Source of the DNA: Bacillota bacterium
Lineage (GTDB): Bacteria > Bacillota > Limnochordia > Darwinibacteriales > DTU012
Assembly (NCBI GenBank): GCA_012521185.1
Contig: JAAYMV010000003.1
Span: 1 to 60,434, forward strand
DNA: 60,434 nucleotides
Direction of reading: 5' to 3'
Each line of letters opens with the position of its first letter. Position 1 is the stretch's first letter. Positions 51,267-60,434 of the stretch are shown in pieces. Under the pieces are notes generated by a model. It saw only the letters and a program-made list of their open reading frames with translations. It was not told where the DNA came from and ran no database searches. Both the position numbers and the translations under genes were made by a program.

Positions 51267-53453
51267 ATGGATTATCTTAAGGCCCTTAACCCGCGGCAGC
51301 AAGAGGCGGTTCAAACAGTTGATGGCCCATTGCTAATTATTGCCGGGGCAGGAAGTGGTAAAACGAGAGTGTTAACTTACCGCATGGCTTATTTAATTAG
51401 TGAATGTCAGGTTAAACCTTATAACATTTTAGCTGTGACCTTTACCAATAAAGCTGCTCAAGAAATGAAAGAACGGATCAAGCAGTTGATAGGTGCAGTC
51501 GGGGATCAGCTTTGGGTAAGTACCTTTCACTCAACTTGTGTACAAATTTTAAGGGCAGATGCTGATAAAATAGGTTTGCAGCGAAGCTTTTTGATTTTTG
51601 ATACAGCTGATCAACAAATGGTTATTCGGGATTGTATGAAGGAATTAAATTTAGATTCTAAGCAATTTGAAGTTCGTGCTTTACTTGGCAGTATCAGCAA
51701 TGCAAAGAATCAGCTGTTAACGCCAGAGTTATACAAAAAACAAGCTGCAGATTTTTGGACTACTACGGTAGCTCGGGTGTATGAAAAATATCAAAACAAA
51801 TTAGTTGAGAATAATGCTTTAGATTTTGATGACTTAATTATGTATACCGTTTATTTATTTAATGAGCGGCCAGACGTATTGGGAAAATACCAACAGCGTT
51901 TTCAATATATTATGGTTGACGAGTATCAAGATACCAACCATTCGCAATATACTTTAGTTAATTTATTAGCCCAAAAGCACCAGAACTTATGTGTGGTTGG
52001 TGATGATGATCAATCAATTTACGCTTTCCGTGGCGCTGATATACGGAACATTATTGATTTTGAAAAAGACTATCCGCAGGCCAAAGTAATTAAACTAGAA
52101 CAGAATTATCGTTCCACACAAAACATTTTAAAGGCTGCTAACCATGTGATTAGCAATAATACTCAGCGGAAAGGCAAAGAATTATTTACGCAAAATCCCG
52201 AGGGAGATTTGCTGTTCTTTTATCAAGCTGAAGACGAACGGCAAGAAGCCAATTTTATTGCGGAAACAATTAGAGAAGGATTAGCTGAAGGTAAACATAC
52301 TTATCAGGATTATACTATTTTATATCGGACTCATGCACAATCTCGTATTATTGAAGAAATATTTATGCAGCGCGCAATTCCTTATCGGATCGTTTCCGGC
52401 TTACGTTTCTATGATCGTAAAGAGATTAAAGATCTCACAGCTTATTTACGTTTAATTGCTAATCCCTATGATAATTACAGCTTTCGCCGGATTATTAATG
52501 AACCTAAACGCGGTTTAGGTGATGTAACAATTTCTCGTGTGGAAAGTTATGCAGAAAGTCAGGGTATTAGCCTATTTCAAGCCTTAGATTCATTAGCTGA
52601 GATACCTAATCTTACTGGTAAGTACCAAAAAGAATTGGCCAACTTTAAGAACTTGATTGATGATTTACGGCAAAGCAGCGAAAGCTTAAGTATTACCGAT
52701 TTAGTAGACAAGGTGTTAATCGATAGCGGGTATTTGCAAGCTTTGCGCAGTCAAAAGACGGTTGAGGCTGAAGTGCGAGAAGAAAACTTAAAAGAGTTTA
52801 AAACTGTTACTTGGCAGTTTGATCAGGAAGAACAAGCAGATTTAAATACCTTTTTAGAAAAAATATCTTTAATGTCTGATGTAGACAACTATGATCAAGA
52901 TGCTAACGTAGTAACGATGATGACTTTACATGCAGCTAAAGGCTTGGAATTTCCAGTTGTATTTTTAGTAGGTATGGAAGACGGAGTCTTCCCTAGTTTC
53001 CGTTCTTTGTGGGAACCAGGACAAATCGAAGAAGAAAGACGATTAGCCTATGTAGGTATAACTCGGGCAGAGGAACAACTATATTTAACTTGTGCGAGAA
53101 GGCGTACGCTCTTTGGACAAGTTAGTCAAAATCCCGTTTCTACTTTTGTTAAGGAAATTCCAGCTGAGTTAATTGAAGAAGTAGAAAAACCTACCAGTAT
53201 TTACAGCCAAATGTCATTTGCCAGCATGCCAAAACCGATTCAGAAATCTGGATTAGCAGCTAACTTCGATCGGCCCAGAAGCTTAGGGGCTAATCTTGAA
53301 TTTAAAGTTGGTGATCGAGTGCGGCATGCTCAATGGGGTGAAGGGATGATTGTAGCCATTTCAGGAGCTAAACAAGATATGCTGCATATTGTCTTAGCTA
53401 ACAATGAGATAAAAAAGGTTTTGGCAGGAGTAGCCCCTTTAGAGAAGATTTAG
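51267..53453 (+). CDS. pcrA: ATP-dependent DNA helicase PcrA/UvrD
   Basis: A 728-residue superfamily 1A 3'-5' helicase used in repair, rolling-circle replication and clearing of RNA polymerase or RecA. Motif I is AGAGSGKT (residues 26-33); motif Ia is VTFTNKAAQEMKER; motif II is YIMVDEYQDTNHSQY; motif III is VGDDDQSIYAFRGADI; motif IV is LEQNYRSTQNIL; motif V is MTLHAAKGLEFPVVFLVG; motif VI is YVGITRAEEQLYL. The C-terminal region contains the PcrA-type Tudor-like domain (FKVGDRVRHAQWGEGMIVAI) that binds RNA polymerase. ligA follows after 12 bases, the usual Bacillota pair. Confidence 0.97.
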   Translation: MDYLKALNPRQQEAVQTVDGPLLIIAGAGSGKTRVLTYRMAYLISECQVKPYNILAVTFTNKAAQEMKERIKQLIGAVGDQLWVSTFHSTCVQILRADADKIGLQRSFLIFDTADQQMVIRDCMKELNLDSKQFEVRALLGSISNAKNQLLTPELYKKQAADFWTTTVARVYEKYQNKLVENNALDFDDLIMYTVYLFNERPDVLGKYQQRFQYIMVDEYQDTNHSQYTLVNLLAQKHQNLCVVGDDDQSIYAFRGADIRNIIDFEKDYPQAKVIKLEQNYRSTQNILKAANHVISNNTQRKGKELFTQNPEGDLLFFYQAEDERQEANFIAETIREGLAEGKHTYQDYTILYRTHAQSRIIEEIFMQRAIPYRIVSGLRFYDRKEIKDLTAYLRLIANPYDNYSFRRIINEPKRGLGDVTISRVESYAESQGISLFQALDSLAEIPNLTGKYQKELANFKNLIDDLRQSSESLSITDLVDKVLIDSGYLQALRSQKTVEAEVREENLKEFKTVTWQFDQEEQADLNTFLEKISLMSDVDNYDQDANVVTMMTLHAAKGLEFPVVFLVGMEDGVFPSFRSLWEPGQIEEERRLAYVGITRAEEQLYLTCARRRTLFGQVSQNPVSTFVKEIPAELIEEVEKPTSIYSQMSFASMPKPIQKSGLAANFDRPRSLGANLEFKVGDRVRHAQWGEGMIVAISGAKQDMLHIVLANNEIKKVLAGVAPLEKI

Positions 53454-55755
<2,302 letters not shown>

Positions 55756-55766
55756 GAGGCTTGGAG

Positions 55767-57209
55767 TTGGGATTATCTAAATATAGCGTTACTCAGTTAC
55801 AAAGTAAGTTAGAACAGCAACAGATTACTAGTAGAGAAATTGTGGAAAGCTATTTGCAAAAAATTGAACAATCTAACAATAATGCCTTTATTACTGTTAC
55901 AGCCGACTTGGCTTTACAGATGGCAGATGAATCAGATCAGCGGAGAAAAGAGGGTAGACTATTATCTTCGTGGGATGGCATTCCGATTGCGATTAAAGAT
56001 AATATTAGCACTGATGGCATTAAAACAACAGCTGCATCTAAAATGTTGGCCGATTATATACCGCCATATGATGCTACAGTAGTTAGCAAAATTAAGGCTG
56101 CCGGTTTGCCGATTATTGGTAAAACTAATATGGATGAATTTGGCATGGGTTCATCTAACGAAACTTCTGCCTTTGGTAGAACCTTGAATCCAGTAGATCC
56201 AACGCGAGTACCAGGAGGTTCAAGTGGCGGTTCAGCTGCAGCAGTAGCTGGATCAGAAGTGCCTTGGTCTATTGGCTCTGATACAGGCGGCTCTATTCGT
56301 CAGCCAGCAGCCTTTTGTGGAGTCGTAGGTTTGAAGCCAACTTATGGTCGAGTTTCGCGGTATGGATTATTTGCTTATGCTCCTTCTTTAGATCATATTG
56401 GGCCAATCACTAAGGATGTACAAAGCGCGGCTGCACTACTGCAAATCATTGCTGGATCGGATTACTATGATGCCACAGTCGCAAAACAACCAGTACCAGA
56501 TTATACTCAGGCTTTACAAGTTGATGTAACTAACCTTAAGTTAGGTTTAGCAAAAGAATATTTTGCTGGTCTAAACTCGGAAATAAAATCTGCAATTATG
56601 CAGGCTATCAATGTCTTAGCTAGTGCAGGAGCTGAGGTTACTGAAATCTCTTTGCCCATGGCAGATTATGTGAACGATTGCTGTTTATTATTGTCTTGTG
56701 CTGAAGCAAGTTCTAGTTTAGCACGGTTTGATGGAGTTCGCTATGGTTTGCGAGTAACTGGCACTGATAGCGTGGAAATGTTTAAAAATACACGTGCAGC
56801 AGGTTTTGGTCCCGAAGTAAAACGTCGGATTCTCTTAGGGACTCATCTGTTAAGTGCAGCTAATTACCAAAAGTATTATGCGCAAGCTCAGAAAGTACGG
56901 ACTTTGATTATTCAAGATTTTGCCAAAGCCTTTGCTAAAGTAGATGTAATTGTAGCACCTACAACACCAACAACCGCTTTTGAATTTGGCTCCAAAATTG
57001 ATCCGCAAGAAATGTATAAATCAGATTTTTATACTATGGCTGCCAATTTGACAGGCATTCCGGCAATCAGTTTGCCTTGTGGCACAGATACTCAGAATTT
57101 ACCGATTGGTATTCAATTAATGGGTAAACATTTTTCTGAAGAAACACTATTACGAACTGCCTACACTTTACAGGAGTTAAATAGTAAGCAGGTGAAGAAC
57201 AATGACTAA
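55767..57209 (+). CDS. gatA: Glutamyl/aspartyl-tRNA amidotransferase subunit A
   Basis: About 480 residues; the glutaminase subunit of GatCAB, which releases ammonia from glutamine to amidate Glu-tRNA(Gln) and Asp-tRNA(Asn). The Ser-cisSer-Lys triad is complete: Lys in GIPIAIKDNISTDGIKTTAA, the cis-Ser in RVPGGSSGGSAAAVAG, and the nucleophile in SIGSDTGGSIRQPAAFCGVV. The TTG at 55767 is 7 bases after AGGAGG; an in-frame TTG at 55761 is only one base from that site. Its intact triad shows that glutamine-dependent amidation is retained here, in contrast to GuaA. Confidence 0.95.
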   Translation: MGLSKYSVTQLQSKLEQQQITSREIVESYLQKIEQSNNNAFITVTADLALQMADESDQRRKEGRLLSSWDGIPIAIKDNISTDGIKTTAASKMLADYIPPYDATVVSKIKAAGLPIIGKTNMDEFGMGSSNETSAFGRTLNPVDPTRVPGGSSGGSAAAVAGSEVPWSIGSDTGGSIRQPAAFCGVVGLKPTYGRVSRYGLFAYAPSLDHIGPITKDVQSAAALLQIIAGSDYYDATVAKQPVPDYTQALQVDVTNLKLGLAKEYFAGLNSEIKSAIMQAINVLASAGAEVTEISLPMADYVNDCCLLLSCAEASSSLARFDGVRYGLRVTGTDSVEMFKNTRAAGFGPEVKRRILLGTHLLSAANYQKYYAQAQKVRTLIIQDFAKAFAKVDVIVAPTTPTTAFEFGSKIDPQEMYKSDFYTMAANLTGIPAISLPCGTDTQNLPIGIQLMGKHFSEETLLRTAYTLQELNSKQVKNND

Positions 57210-58653
57210 ATATGAAACGATTATTGGTTTAGAAGTTCATGTGGAATTAGCTACCAAAAGTAAAATCTTTTGTGGTTGCACCACCGAATTTGGTGGCGAT
57301 CCAAATACTCATTGTTGTCCAATTTGTCTTGGTTTGCCTGGCAGTTTACCAGTGGTTAACCAACAAGCAATTGAATATGCTATTAAAGCAGGTTTAGCTT
57401 TAAACTGCTCCATTGCAAATTATAGTAAGTTCGATCGCAAAAATTATTTCTATCCGGATTTAACGAAAGCTTACCAGATTTCCCAGTACGACCAGCCTCT
57501 TTGTTTAGCTGGACATATGGATTATGAATTAGATGGTCAGACTTATTCGGTGAGAATTAATCGGATTCATGTAGAAGAAGAAGCTGGTAAATCGGTGCAT
57601 AGTGGTGACAATATTCTTGGCTCCGAGTTTTCACAAATGGATTACAATCGGGCTGGAATACCGTTAATCGAAATTGTAACAGAACCGGATATACGTATGC
57701 CAGCTCAGGCTAAGGCATTTTTAGAACAGCTAAAAGCCAATTTAGAATATATTAAAGTAAGTGACTGTAAAATGGAGCAAGGCTCCTTACGCTGTGATGC
57801 CAATATTTCTTTGCGTCCAGTAGGCTCCACTGAGTTTGGTACCAAAGTTGAGATTAAAAATCTAAATTCTTTCCGAGCTATTGAACGGGCTTTAGAATAT
57901 GAAGAGCAGCGTCAAGCTGAAGTTTATGATCAAGGTGGAACAATTTATCAAGAAACTCGTACATGGGATGAAAAGCTAGGTGTTACGGTCACCATGCGTA
58001 CAAAAGAGGAGGCCGATGATTACCGTTATTTCCCTGAACCAGATTTGCCACCTTTAATTGTTGAACAATCTTGGATTGATGAAATCAAGGCTACATTGCC
58101 AGAATTGCCCTTAGCAAGAAAAAATCGATTTATTGAGCAATATAAGTTATCTGATTATGAAGCATCATTATTAACAGCAACTCAAGAATTAGCGGACTTT
58201 TTTGAAGCAGCCTATCAGTCTTTTCCTAATGCAAAAGAGCTGTCTAATTGGTTAACAGGAGAGTTTGCTCGTTTATTAAACGCTTCAAACTTAACGATTC
58301 CGGAAATACCAGTTCAACCTGGTGATTTAGCAGAGTTGCTCAGTATCGTTAAGGATGGAAAAATTAGTGGTAATCAGGGACGAGAAGTATTAGGCATGAT
58401 GTTTGACAGCGGTAAAAAACCTGCTCAGATCATTAAGGAACAAGGATTTGAACAAATTAGCGATACCAAAGAATTGGAAGGAGTTATAGACCAGATTCTC
58501 AGTACTTATCCCGATGAGGTAAAAAGGTATCAGGCAGGAGAAGATCGTTTACTTGGCTTTTTCGTTGGCCAAGTAATGAAGGAGACCAAAGGTAAAGCTA
58601 ACCCTGGTTTAGTTAATCAAATCATTAGGAACAAATTACTTGCCGATCAGTAA
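57202..58653 (+). CDS. gatB: Glutamyl/aspartyl-tRNA amidotransferase subunit B
   Basis: A 483-residue GatB, which activates the misacylated tRNA with ATP and receives ammonia from GatA. The N-terminal ETIIGLEVHVELATKSKIFC, zinc-site cysteines (FCGC, HCCPICLGLPGSLP), DLTKAYQISQYDQPLC and EVKNLNS-like KVEIKNLNSFRAIERALEYE are canonical. The C-terminal YqeY-like tail domain (EQISDTKELEGVIDQILSTY) binds tRNA. The start overlaps gatA by 8 bases. Confidence 0.97.
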   Translation: MTKYETIIGLEVHVELATKSKIFCGCTTEFGGDPNTHCCPICLGLPGSLPVVNQQAIEYAIKAGLALNCSIANYSKFDRKNYFYPDLTKAYQISQYDQPLCLAGHMDYELDGQTYSVRINRIHVEEEAGKSVHSGDNILGSEFSQMDYNRAGIPLIEIVTEPDIRMPAQAKAFLEQLKANLEYIKVSDCKMEQGSLRCDANISLRPVGSTEFGTKVEIKNLNSFRAIERALEYEEQRQAEVYDQGGTIYQETRTWDEKLGVTVTMRTKEEADDYRYFPEPDLPPLIVEQSWIDEIKATLPELPLARKNRFIEQYKLSDYEASLLTATQELADFFEAAYQSFPNAKELSNWLTGEFARLLNASNLTIPEIPVQPGDLAELLSIVKDGKISGNQGREVLGMMFDSGKKPAQIIKEQGFEQISDTKELEGVIDQILSTYPDEVKRYQAGEDRLLGFFVGQVMKETKGKANPGLVNQIIRNKLLADQ

Positions 58654-58711
58654 AGCAGGAATTTTTGTGGTTAACGGGGAATTAGTTTTACTAGAAAGGT
58701 AGGGGTGAATC

Positions 58712-59500
58712 TTGGATAATATTTGGTTTTATTTTGCAGGCATACCTGTTTACGTATATGGAGTAATGGTCAGTTGTGGTGTCTTTTTTGGCACAATCAT
58801 AACACTGCGCGAAGGCCGAAGACATAATATTAGATGGCAGACTATGTTTGACTTTATAATAGGCACAGGATTCACCTTTTTCCTTGCTGGTAGACTAGGT
58901 GTTTTATGGGCAGAATATGGATTTGGCTCTTTGCTTAGACCCTGGCTGATTTTCACTGAAATTAATCAGGGTATCCATGCTGAAGTTGGTTTTATTTTTG
59001 CTGTAATTTTCGGTTTGCTTTATACCTTAGGCCATCAAATTTTTGGTTTAGATTTTTTAGATGCTATAACTCCTGGAGTTTTAGTTATCAAAGTTTTTAG
59101 TGCTTTAGGGTCGAATGTTTTTGGCTATACTACAAATATGCCCTGGGCGGTTTCTTTTGGTGAATTAGCTGTACATCCTTTGCCATTATATTTTGCGCTT
59201 GGTTATTATTTGATCTTCTTTATTTTATGGCGTATTCGTCGCAATTTACGGTTTGATGGGCAAGTTGCTTTAGGGGCTTTAGCTTTAGTGGCATGGTTAC
59301 GAAGTAGTTTATCGTTGTTTGCCGATATTAATAGTCCTTGGATATTAGCTATAATAGCGTCCTTAGCGTGGGGCTACTTATTTGTAAACTCTCCGCCGCC
59401 ACGGCGCGACCGAGCTAATATGCTCTTATCCGTTAGTCAAACTATTGTTTTTTTAGTAGTAGTCTTGACTATTATTATCTTTTTCTATTCAAGATTTTAA
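58712..59500 (+). CDS. Lgt-like (prolipoprotein diacylglyceryl transferase family) membrane protein, divergent
   Basis: A 262-residue polytopic protein with seven or so membrane segments. The N-terminus (FYFAGIPVYVYGVMVSCGVF) resembles the first helix of Lgt, and FFLAGRLGVLWAEYGFGSLL aligns with its GGxxGARLGYV block. However, the Lgt signature (G-R-x-G-N-F-x-N) reads KVFSALGSNVFGYTTNMPWA, so the essential Arg is missing, and the HPTQLYE motif is HPLPLYFAL. It may be a catalytically altered paralogue, with a true lgt elsewhere, or a new activity. Start is a TTG at 58712 after AGGTAGGGGTG. It lies between gatB and fur. Confidence 0.7.
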   Translation: MDNIWFYFAGIPVYVYGVMVSCGVFFGTIITLREGRRHNIRWQTMFDFIIGTGFTFFLAGRLGVLWAEYGFGSLLRPWLIFTEINQGIHAEVGFIFAVIFGLLYTLGHQIFGLDFLDAITPGVLVIKVFSALGSNVFGYTTNMPWAVSFGELAVHPLPLYFALGYYLIFFILWRIRRNLRFDGQVALGALALVAWLRSSLSLFADINSPWILAIIASLAWGYLFVNSPPPRRDRANMLLSVSQTIVFLVVVLTIIIFFYSRF

Positions 59501-59524
59501 TGAAAAGTTATAAGGGGTGTTCCG

Positions 59525-59986
59525 ATGGATAAGGAAGCTTTATTAGCTAGTATCCAAAAGAAACTTGAAATTGAGGGCTATCGCTTAACCCCACAGAGAA
59601 ACTCAATTGTTCAGGTACTACTAGAAAGCCGTGATGCCCATCCTAGTGCCGAAGAAATTTATTTAAAAACAAAAGATATCTATCCCGAGATAGGATTGAC
59701 TACAATTTATCGTTCATTAGAGTTACTGGAAAAGCTAAATATTGTTTATAAGCTAGATTATGGTGATGGTCAAAGCCGTTATGAATTAGATTTAACAGAT
59801 GATGATGAACATTATCATCATCATTTGATTTGTTTAGAATGTGGGGAAATTAGTGAGTTTAAAGGCGATCTATTAGATTCTTTGGAAGATAAAATTGCCT
59901 CAGAGACTGACTTTGAGATTGTTGATCATAGCTTAAAGTTTTTTGGTTATTGCAAAAAGTGTCAAAAACAAAAATCAGCTAAGTAA
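59525..59986 (+). CDS. fur: Fur family metal-dependent transcriptional regulator
   Basis: A 153-residue Fur-fold protein. The winged helix lies in residues 10-85 (GYRLTPQRNSIVQVLLESRD, then LTTIYRSLELLEKLNIVYKL). The regulatory His-rich loop DDDEHYHHHLICLECGEISE supplies metal ligands. Two CxxC pairs (CLEC, CKKC) form the structural zinc site. The residues are most like iron-sensing Fur or zinc-sensing Zur; PerR is less likely because a PerR-typical metal set is not evident. The position gives no target clue. The ATG is 10 bases from AAGGGGTG. Confidence 0.88.
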   Translation: MDKEALLASIQKKLEIEGYRLTPQRNSIVQVLLESRDAHPSAEEIYLKTKDIYPEIGLTTIYRSLELLEKLNIVYKLDYGDGQSRYELDLTDDDEHYHHHLICLECGEISEFKGDLLDSLEDKIASETDFEIVDHSLKFFGYCKKCQKQKSAK

Positions 59987-59989
59987 AAG

Positions 59990-60018
59990 TTGACAAACAA
60001 TTTATGGTAGGCTATGAT
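59990..60018 (+). promoter_or_regulatory. valS promoter
   Basis: TTGACA (59990-59995), 17-base spacer, TATGAT (60013-60018): a near-consensus vegetative promoter directly before the T-box leader. Confidence 0.85.
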
Positions 60019-60039
60019 ATTAGCAATTAAATATTAATG

Positions 60040-60257
60040 CGATGAATAAGAGGAGTAGCTTAGTAACGCTTTCAGAGAGGGAAATCCGTGGCTGTAAGAT
60101 TTCCTAAGAATGTGCTAAGCGAAGGTCGCTTATGAGCAGCAGTTTGCCGGGTGAGAACCGTTATCTTCTCATAGAGTGCTTATTAGTTTTGACTAATAAG
60201 AATAAAGGTGGTACCGCGAAGCAACTCTTTCGTCCTTTGGATGGAGGAGTTTTTTAT
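60040..60257 (+). ncRNA. T-box riboswitch controlling valS (GTC specifier)
   Basis: ATAAG (60046-60050) pairs with CTTAT (60129-60133), and GCTTAG (60058-60063) with CTAAGC (60115-60120). They bound the specifier loop made of AGGAGTA (left) and GAAGGTCG (right, 60121-60128). The codon GTC at 60125-60127 is a valine codon followed by a purine. The T-box proper, AAGGTGGTACCGCG, lies at 60205-60218; its TGGT can pair with the ACCA end of uncharged tRNA(Val). The competing terminator is AACTC...GGAGTT (about 60223-60251) with a T run. Uncharged tRNA(Val) would favour the antiterminator and valS expression. Confidence 0.95.
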
Positions 60258-60292
60258 ATTTTTAAATTAAGTAGGATAGAGGAGTGGTAAAA

Positions 60293-60434
60293 ATGTCAGA
60301 AAAACAGACATTAGATACAACATATAATCCACGGACTGTGGAGGATAAATGGTATCAATATTGGGAAGAACAAGGATATTTTCATCAAGAAGTTGATCCT
60401 GATCGGGAACCTTTTTGTATTGTAATTCCACCAC
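60293..60434 (+). CDS. valS: Valyl-tRNA synthetase, N-terminal fragment (runs off right edge)
   Basis: Only 47 codons are visible. The sequence TYNPRTVEDKWYQYWEEQGY and the following EPFCIVIPPP are the conserved beginning of ValS, shortly before the HIGH motif that would follow beyond the window. The ATG at 60293 lies after AGAGGAGTGG. Identity is independently supported by the valine specifier in the T-box leader directly upstream. Confidence 0.95.
   Translation, partial: MSEKQTLDTTYNPRTVEDKWYQYWEEQGYFHQEVDPDREPFCIVIPP

Overview
The window reads as a contiguous piece of an AT-rich anaerobic-type Bacillota (Firmicutes) chromosome. Evidence includes flgK-flgL-DUF6470-fliW-csrA flagellar order, a CIRCE-controlled groESL, a T-box leader before valS, GatCAB, NdoAI/NdoA, and DUF5693-csaB-tagA-yitT. 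Several features suggest a lineage with an outer membrane. One gene encodes a signal-peptide protein that looks like a beta-barrel ending in Phe. An EnvC-like M23 protein, a CtpA/B-type S41 protease and a YibQ-like divergent polysaccharide deacetylase form a cluster of the kind common in diderm bacteria. Placement near Halanaerobiia or Limnochordia-like groups is an inference only. Almost all genes are on the + strand. The exceptions are ppa, an S8 protease, an XRE regulator and a SleB-like lipoprotein.

Layout. 1-4.3 kb: flagellar hook-filament junction proteins, FliW/CsrA, and FlaG-FliS-FliT behind a clear sigma-28 promoter. 4.3-10 kb: cold-shock protein, hibernation factor, an uncharacterised nucleotidyltransferase-like gene, secA, and prfB with its programmed +1 frameshift. 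10-20 kb: envelope block (DUF5693, CsaB, TagA-type glycosyltransferase, YitT, a shortened FtsX without FtsE, EnvC-like, CtpB, MinJ-like PDZ protein, YibQ-like). 20-27.3 kb: ppa and uvrB-uvrA-uvrC. 27.3-31.8 kb: subtilisin-like lipoprotein, then a DUF2089-DUF4097 pair with repeated promoter motifs and a HAD phosphatase. 31.8-35.1 kb: the barrel protein and an orphan sugar-type ABC ATPase, each behind a long, structured, apparently non-coding leader. 35.1-42.4 kb: XRE regulator, NdoAI/NdoA toxin-antitoxin, C26 hydrolase, tsaE-tsaB-rimI-tsaD, groES-groEL. 42.4-50.3 kb: hpt-guaA followed by hisZGDBAF(IE). 50.3-60.4 kb: SleB-like lipoprotein, pcrA-ligA-gatCAB, a degenerate Lgt-like protein, a Fur regulator, T-box and the start of valS.

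The most striking observation is metabolic. In the hpt-guaA-his block, GuaA has lost most of its glutamine amidotransferase domain, including the catalytic Cys and His-Glu. The his operon has no hisH at the usual place between hisB and hisA. HisF carries Ser where the HisH-contacting Asp98 (Thermotoga numbering) is expected, while its own catalytic aspartates are kept. Together these suggest that GMP and histidine synthesis here may run on free ammonia instead of glutamine. Other items worth attention are the truncated FtsX, the Lgt-like protein lacking key Lgt residues, and the two structured leaders.
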